Source: Mycolicibacterium novocastrense (GTDB lineage Bacteria; Actinomycetota; Actinomycetes; Mycobacteriales; Mycobacteriaceae). From it: a stretch of DNA of 64,000 nucleotides. A program made the translations under genes and the position numbers. The notes beneath the pieces are model-generated. The model saw nothing but the letters and a program-made list of their open reading frames with translations. It was not told the DNA's origin and ran no database searches. Below, piece by piece: positions 60,167 to 64,000 of the stretch (positions are counted from its first letter, which is position 1; the number at the start of each line of letters is the position of its first letter). Where the stretch lies: the NCBI RefSeq assembly GCF_001570485.1, contig NZ_BCTA01000052.1, forward strand, positions 1-64,000. The letters are read 5' to 3'.

Positions 60167-61014
60167 TGGTGTTCCGTTCTCTGGTTGGAGTCGAAGTCTC
60201 GGGTCAATCTCAGGTCGGGGAACCACGCCCCGTCGGGCAGCGTTGCGGTGAGCCGCTCGACCGCGGTGGCGATGGCCATCGGCGTGCCCGGCGTGAAGGT
60301 CGAGACCCATTCGCCGTCGAACGCCTTCGCCGGATAGACGAGTACCCGGCCCTCGCGGGTGTCGACGACGCTGACGCCGACATCGGTGCTCACGCGGTGG
60401 CCGTCTCGGTGGTCACCGGCCACGATCTCCACATAACTGCGGTCCGTCGCGTAGGCCGCTTCGACGACCGCGCGTGCGCTCGGCGGGATGCCGAGGAACT
60501 CGATCACGTCGTCCAGCGTCGCGCCGTTGCGCAGCTGTTCGTCCGCGCGCGCGCCGATGCGCGCGGGAATCGCGAACTCGTCGAATCTGGCCGGCGGACG
60601 CCCCGACAGACCGGCGGTCAGGATGGGAACCAAGGCCTGCGGATGGTCCACCTCCAACGCGCTGAGGGTGACGAGGCCGCCGCCGCGCAGCGCGACGACG
60701 GTTTCGTCGCCGCGGCGCGCGACATGCCCGCGCAGCATCCTGCCCGAGCCGCGCACGAACCGGAGTTCGAGCCACCGCCGGGGCCGGCATGTCGCCGTAA
60801 CCCATTGCCGAACATGGGGTTCGACGTCGCCGTCGGCCGTCATCACGCCCATCTCCACCAGCTCGGCCGACAGTCTGTCCTCGACTGCCGTCCGGTGCGC
60901 GTGGTCGCTGTAGGGCGGGGTGATCGCCAACACCCAGGGGTAGCTACCCGCCCCCGACGCGTCGGCGACGAACCAGGCCTGCTCCGCGGTCAGCTCGACT
61001 GCGTTAACTGCCAC
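60151..61014 (-). CDS. espG3: ESX-3 chaperone EspG3
   Basis: 287 residues. A cytoplasmic chaperone that binds PE-PPE pairs and keeps the PPE soluble until export. The mixed alpha/beta fold is visible in VNAVELTAEQAWFVADASGA, LELRFVRGSGRMLRGHVARR and VSVVDTREGRVLVYPAKAF. It follows esxH by six bases and overlaps eccD3. Its clients should be the PE5-PPE4-type pair encoded upstream. Confidence 0.93.
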   Translation of the reverse strand: MAVNAVELTAEQAWFVADASGAGSYPWVLAITPPYSDHAHRTAVEDRLSAELVEMGVMTADGDVEPHVRQWVTATCRPRRWLELRFVRGSGRMLRGHVARRGDETVVALRGGGLVTLSALEVDHPQALVPILTAGLSGRPPARFDEFAIPARIGARADEQLRNGATLDDVIEFLGIPPSARAVVEAAYATDRSYVEIVAGDHRDGHRVSTDVGVSVVDTREGRVLVYPAKAFDGEWVSTFTPGTPMAIATAVERLTATLPDGAWFPDLRLTRDFDSNQRTEHQWQTV

Positions 61015-61020
61015 CGTCGG

Positions 61021-61311
61021 TTAGCCACCCCATTTGGCGCCTTCGGCCTGGTCCCGGGCGCTCATCGTCATGGTGTTCTGCTCGTGGGTGGCGGCCATCG
61101 CACGGTATGCGCGCACCAGCTCCTCCAGTGCGAGGTTCCACTGCGCCTGCCACGCCTGGTAGGTCGTGCCGGTGTCGCCCTGCCAGGCCCCGGCCAGAGC
61201 AGCCTGCTCGCTGGCGATGTCGGCGCCGACGGCGTGCAGTGCGCCCGCATATCCGGCCATCTCGCCCGAATGGGCCAGCATCGCCGGGTAGTTGTACATG
61301 ATCTGCGACAT
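61021..61311 (-). CDS. esxH: ESX-3 substrate EsxH (TB10.4)
   Basis: 96 residues beginning MSQIMYNYPAMLAHSGEMAG with AWQGD at the hairpin turn and YQAWQAQWN in the second helix. It pairs with EsxG and is needed for siderophore-linked iron acquisition. Of the four zinc ligands described in M. tuberculosis EsxH (His14, His70, His76, Glu77), His14, His76 and Glu77 are present but residue 70 is Arg. Confidence 0.96.
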   Translation of the reverse strand: MSQIMYNYPAMLAHSGEMAGYAGALHAVGADIASEQAALAGAWQGDTGTTYQAWQAQWNLALEELVRAYRAMAATHEQNTMTMSARDQAEGAKWGG

Positions 61312-61347
61312 CAGGTTCTCCCTTTTAGGTCTCGGTCAGTTCGAAGT

Positions 61348-61641
61348 TCAGATACCGGTGTAGGTGCTGGCCGCAGCCGCGTCCTGCGCCACATAGGTGC
61401 CCGCCGCGTCGCCCAGGTTGGCCTGCGCGATGTCGAGCAGGATGTTGACCTTCGCGGAGACCTCGAGGAAGCGCGCATGCGCTGCCTGGAAGGCGGCGGA
61501 GGATTCGCCCATGTGGAATGCCTGTGCCGACTGCGCTGCCTGCTCGGCCTGCGCCATGGTGCTGCGCATCAGCGCGGCCTTCGCCGAGAACGCGGCCTCG
61601 GATGACACGAGCTGAGGGATGTGAGCGTCCAGGAGGCTCAT
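61348..61641 (-). CDS. esxG: ESX-3 substrate EsxG (TB9.8)
   Basis: 97 residues beginning MSLLDAHIPQLVSSEAAFSA. A helical hairpin with the turn at AFHMGESSAAF in place of WxG, as in other EsxG proteins, and a C-terminal YVAQDAAAAS (Y-x3-D secretion signal). It precedes esxH by 36 bases and forms the secreted heterodimer with it. Confidence 0.96.
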   Translation of the reverse strand: MSLLDAHIPQLVSSEAAFSAKAALMRSTMAQAEQAAQSAQAFHMGESSAAFQAAHARFLEVSAKVNILLDIAQANLGDAAGTYVAQDAAAASTYTGI

Positions 61642-61693
61642 GGATGTTCCTTTCGGATTGTCGTTCGCGGGAATGGGTTTGGGTCAGTTCGGT

Positions 61694-63259
61694 TCAGTCG
61701 TTTTCTCCCCCCTTGTGATCCCAGTCGCTGGGCAACATGGGTTCGGTGGGCCCGCCGCCGAAGGAGTCCCCGGCGAGCTCGGCTAGCCCACTGGCCTGCT
61801 CGGCTTCGGACTTGGTCGCTGCGCCGGTGAAACCCACTGCGCCCGCACCCGTTTCCGACGCCGCGACATGCGGGCGCCGGGCCGTTTCACGCGGTGGGGT
61901 CGCGTCCTCCGGCTCGTCGGGTTCGTAATCCATGTAGGCATCGGCGTACTGGCGTTGGTGGACGGGTTGCGGCCGCTTGCGACGCGCCTTGCGTTTGGCC
62001 AGCGACGACGCGGCAGCAGCGGCGGCGGCCGACGCCGCGATGTCCGATGCGGGCGCCTTCAAGCCGGTGCCCTCGCGGAAGGTCGGCGAGACACCGCCTT
62101 CGGGGTCCGGGCCGGCGACCGCGTACGGAACCACCGGAGCCGCGGCGGGTGCCGGGGCGGCGCCCGCGGGAGCCGCCCCCGCAGCCACCGACGCCGCGGG
62201 AGCGGCCGGAGCCGCCGGAACCGTCGGCGCCACGGCGGCTACCGGCGGAAGCGATTCCGCGCGCGGCTCCGCGACGGGCCGGATGGGTGCAGGGGCGGGG
62301 GCGGGCGCAGGCTCGGGTGCGGCGGCCGGAACCGGCTCCGGGGTCTGCGACTGGACGATGAGACCGATCAACAGCGGCAACCAGATCGGCGCGGTGAATA
62401 TCATCGACCACGTGGTCCAGCCGAGCGGCTGCGTGATCGCCTGATAGAGAACGAACAACAGGATCAGTCCCGACGACGGGTTGAAGAGCCACCCGAAGAA
62501 GCCGTTCAGGAAGTCGCTGAGAAAATCCAGGACGTTTCCGAAGAACTGTCGCGCGAAGTTGAGGATCGATTCGAAGAAGTCCTCGAAGAACCTCATGATC
62601 TCGCGCAACAGGTCCGCGATGGAGTCGGCGATGTTTCGTGCCCCGCCGGAGTCGGCGGCGGTGGCCAGCGCGGCGGCCTGCTGCACGTCGGCGGCGGCCG
62701 AACCCGCCTCGCCCACGCCCGGCTTCAACACAAAAGGCGCCGGCGGCGTCATCGGCGTCGCGGCCACCGCGGCGCCCGACACCGCCTGATAGGTGCTCAT
62801 AGTCGTGGCGGCCTGAATCCACATCCGAACGTAATCGGCCTCGTTCAACGCGATCGGAATCGTATTGATGCCCAGGAAGTTCGTGGCCAGCAGCACGGCG
62901 TGGGTGGACTTGTTGAGCGCCAGCTCAGCCATCGTCGGCATGGTGGCCACCGCGGTGGTGTAGGCCGCGGCGGCGGCCCCGTGCTGCACGGCGGCGGCCG
63001 CGCTGTTCGCGCTGGCCTGGGCCAACCACGCGAGGTACGGCGTATGCGCGGCCGCATACTGGGCGGCGCTGGGCCCTTCCCATGCGCCGCCCTGCACCGT
63101 ACCCAGCACGGCGGTCAACTCGGCTGCCGCCGAGGAGTATTCAGCCGCCAGCGACTGCCACGCACCCGCCGCGGCCAGCAGCGAACCCGGACCGGGTCCG
63201 CTGCTCAGCATCGCCGAGTGGACCTCCGGAGGGAGAGCCATCCAGATGGGAGCCGTCAC
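61694..63259 (-). CDS. ppe4: ESX-3 PPE protein (PPE4-like)
   Basis: 521 residues. Residues 1-180 are the PPE domain: WMALPPEVHSAMLSSGPGPG, GGAWEGPSAAQYAAAHTPYL with the WxG motif, and ALNEADYVRMWIQAATTM. Two hydrophobic segments follow at about 260-305 (GLILLFVLYQAITQPLG and WSMIFTAPIWLPLLIGLIV), then a long Pro/Ala linker and a conserved PPE-SVP-like tail (VSPTFREGTGLKAPASDIA). It overlaps no gene but lies two bases after the PE gene, and should pair with it and bind EspG3. The 52 bases between it and esxG hold only the esxG leader. Confidence 0.93.
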   Translation of the reverse strand: MTAPIWMALPPEVHSAMLSSGPGPGSLLAAAGAWQSLAAEYSSAAAELTAVLGTVQGGAWEGPSAAQYAAAHTPYLAWLAQASANSAAAAVQHGAAAAAYTTAVATMPTMAELALNKSTHAVLLATNFLGINTIPIALNEADYVRMWIQAATTMSTYQAVSGAAVAATPMTPPAPFVLKPGVGEAGSAAADVQQAAALATAADSGGARNIADSIADLLREIMRFFEDFFESILNFARQFFGNVLDFLSDFLNGFFGWLFNPSSGLILLFVLYQAITQPLGWTTWSMIFTAPIWLPLLIGLIVQSQTPEPVPAAAPEPAPAPAPAPIRPVAEPRAESLPPVAAVAPTVPAAPAAPAASVAAGAAPAGAAPAPAAAPVVPYAVAGPDPEGGVSPTFREGTGLKAPASDIAASAAAAAAASSLAKRKARRKRPQPVHQRQYADAYMDYEPDEPEDATPPRETARRPHVAASETGAGAVGFTGAATKSEAEQASGLAELAGDSFGGGPTEPMLPSDWDHKGGEND

Positions 63260-63261
63260 GG

Positions 63262-63570
63262 TCAGCCTCCGGCGACCAGGTAACTCGCCGCGGCGGCCGC
63301 GTCACCGGTGGCGTAGCTCGTACCGGACTGGCCGACGCCGACTCCGGAGCGACCCAGTTCCTCCACACCGAGGGCGGCCATCGTGTTGTGCTGCGCGCCA
63401 TGGGCGCTCAAGCTGACGGCGGTCTGGATCGACACCGCGTCGACGGCGGGCGGAATCACGGCGGTGACCGCGGGTGCGGCCGCGGCGTGGGCCGCTGCCA
63501 ACCGGGCCGTCAACGCCTCGACAGCGGACGCTGCCGCGGCGAGGCCTTCGGGAACGACGCGAAGAGTCAT
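63262..63570 (-). CDS. pe5: ESX-3 PE protein (PE5-like)
   Basis: 102 residues with the PE motif MTLRVVPEGLAAAASAVEAL, a helical hairpin with NTMAALGVEELGRSG, and the YATGDAAAAASYLVAG C-terminus (Y-x3-D secretion signal). No C-terminal extension beyond the PE domain. Its ATG overlaps the eccC3 stop (TGATG). Confidence 0.94.
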   Translation of the reverse strand: MTLRVVPEGLAAAASAVEALTARLAAAHAAAAPAVTAVIPPAVDAVSIQTAVSLSAHGAQHNTMAALGVEELGRSGVGVGQSGTSYATGDAAAAASYLVAGG

Positions 63571-64000
63571 CAGTTGAACTCCCTTCCACTGTTGCCGTTG
63601 TTTCCGGTATGTCCTGCCACCGCGTCCGCGAACGGGTTGACGAGTTGCAGGAACGTGGGGCCATCGCCGTCGTCCAGCAGCATCGCGCGGCCTGCAGGAA
63701 GCCGACGGAAGCGATGTCCCCGGATCTTTCCGCTGTCCTGCGGGTTGCCCGACAGCATGAGGATCGCCGCCTGCAGCTCGTTGAGCCGGCGCAGCAGGGG
63801 TGCGGTCATCAGCGCGTGTGCCGAGCCGGTGGCCCGTGCGGTCACGATGACGCGCAGGCCCAGCTCGCTTGCCTGCGACAGCAATCCGATGATGCCGGTC
63901 CACGGCCGCTGGCCGACGAACGGTCCACTGACCGCGGGCGCGTCCGGGATCTGGTCGACGTCGTCGATGATCAGGTAGTGGGTGTGACCGTCATCGCCGG
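63570..64000 (-). CDS. eccC3: ESX-3 ATPase EccC3, C-terminal 143 codons (cut by window edge)
   Basis: The frame is open from the right edge to a TGA at 63570. It reads THYLIIDDVDQIPDAPAVSG, LLSQASELGLRVIVTARATG, LNELQAAILMLSGNPQDSG and ends GNNGNSGREFN. This is the last FtsK/SpoIIIE-type ATPase domain of EccC, with the Walker B DD and the sensor strand visible. Its third domain binds the C-terminal signal of Esx substrates. eccB3 and eccA3 should lie past the right edge. Confidence 0.95.
   Translation of the reverse strand, partial: GDDGHTHYLIIDDVDQIPDAPAVSGPFVGQRPWTGIIGLLSQASELGLRVIVTARATGSAHALMTAPLLRRLNELQAAILMLSGNPQDSGKIRGHRFRRLPAGRAMLLDDGDGPTFLQLVNPFADAVAGHTGNNGNSGREFN

Overview
The window is chromosomal DNA of a high-GC mycobacterium, most likely a Mycolicibacterium-type environmental species rather than the M. 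tuberculosis complex. Evidence: a complete-looking 3' part of an ESX-3 type VII secretion locus (PE/PPE, EsxG/EsxH, EspG, EccD, MycP, EccE), the N-terminus of IniB, an IniR-like regulator, EtfD, AspC, Dcd and UdgA. The gene order from the iniB end to ESX-3 is a rearranged and expanded version of the M. tuberculosis Rv0341 to Rv0282 stretch. Family and M. tuberculosis assignments are from recognition of protein sequence, not from a search.

Layout. 1-7300: iniB (cut by the left edge), an IniB-domain protein, and on the other strand two membrane-anchored Hsp70/actin-fold proteins flanking a MalT/STAND-LuxR regulator (iniR). Repeated TTAGGGGAT boxes sit in three promoter regions here. 7372-19355: etfD with two operator-like palindromes, aspC, a YibE/F membrane protein, a mycothiol-dependent isomerase-like protein, P450, udgA, a Pro/Gly-rich actin-fold-like protein, dcd and tRNA-Gly. 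19356-31428: an accessory stretch with a GT87 mannosyltransferase, secretory lipase, lipoprotein, a PknD-like kinase next to an EmbR-like FHA regulator, several small or repetitive secreted proteins, a GlxA-type regulator with a divergent HD protein, and a truncated nitroreductase. 31429-39657: a VldE-like peptidase-fold protein, an SDR enzyme, then a tightly overlapping operon (GH26-like hydrolase, GAF-SpoIIE phosphatase, BcsA-like synthase, STAS antagonist, RsbW-type kinase), a second Pro-rich actin-fold-like protein and a secreted cupin.

39681-49253: a third Hsp70-like Thr-rich membrane protein whose start lies in a hairpin, a FAD/Rieske oxidoreductase, SPW membrane protein, NTF2-like protein, L,D-transpeptidase-like protein, PAP2-diacylglycerol kinase fusion, a PAP2 phosphatase, an unknown protein and a frameshifted 13E12-family HNH gene with a LexA-like box at its start. 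49410-54422: a sulfatase, Stf0 sulfotransferase, cysD and cysNC, a self-contained sulfate activation and transfer operon. 54410-64000: tam, an alpha/beta hydrolase and the ESX-3 locus, cut by the right edge inside eccC3.

How it fits together: most of the window concerns the cell envelope. The most interesting threads are (i) an IniR regulon with recognisable boxes controlling IniB-family proteins and an actin-fold membrane protein, (ii) a family of five membrane-anchored actin-fold proteins with disordered Pro/Thr/Gly tails, and (iii) a polysaccharide synthase embedded in a partner-switching regulatory operon.
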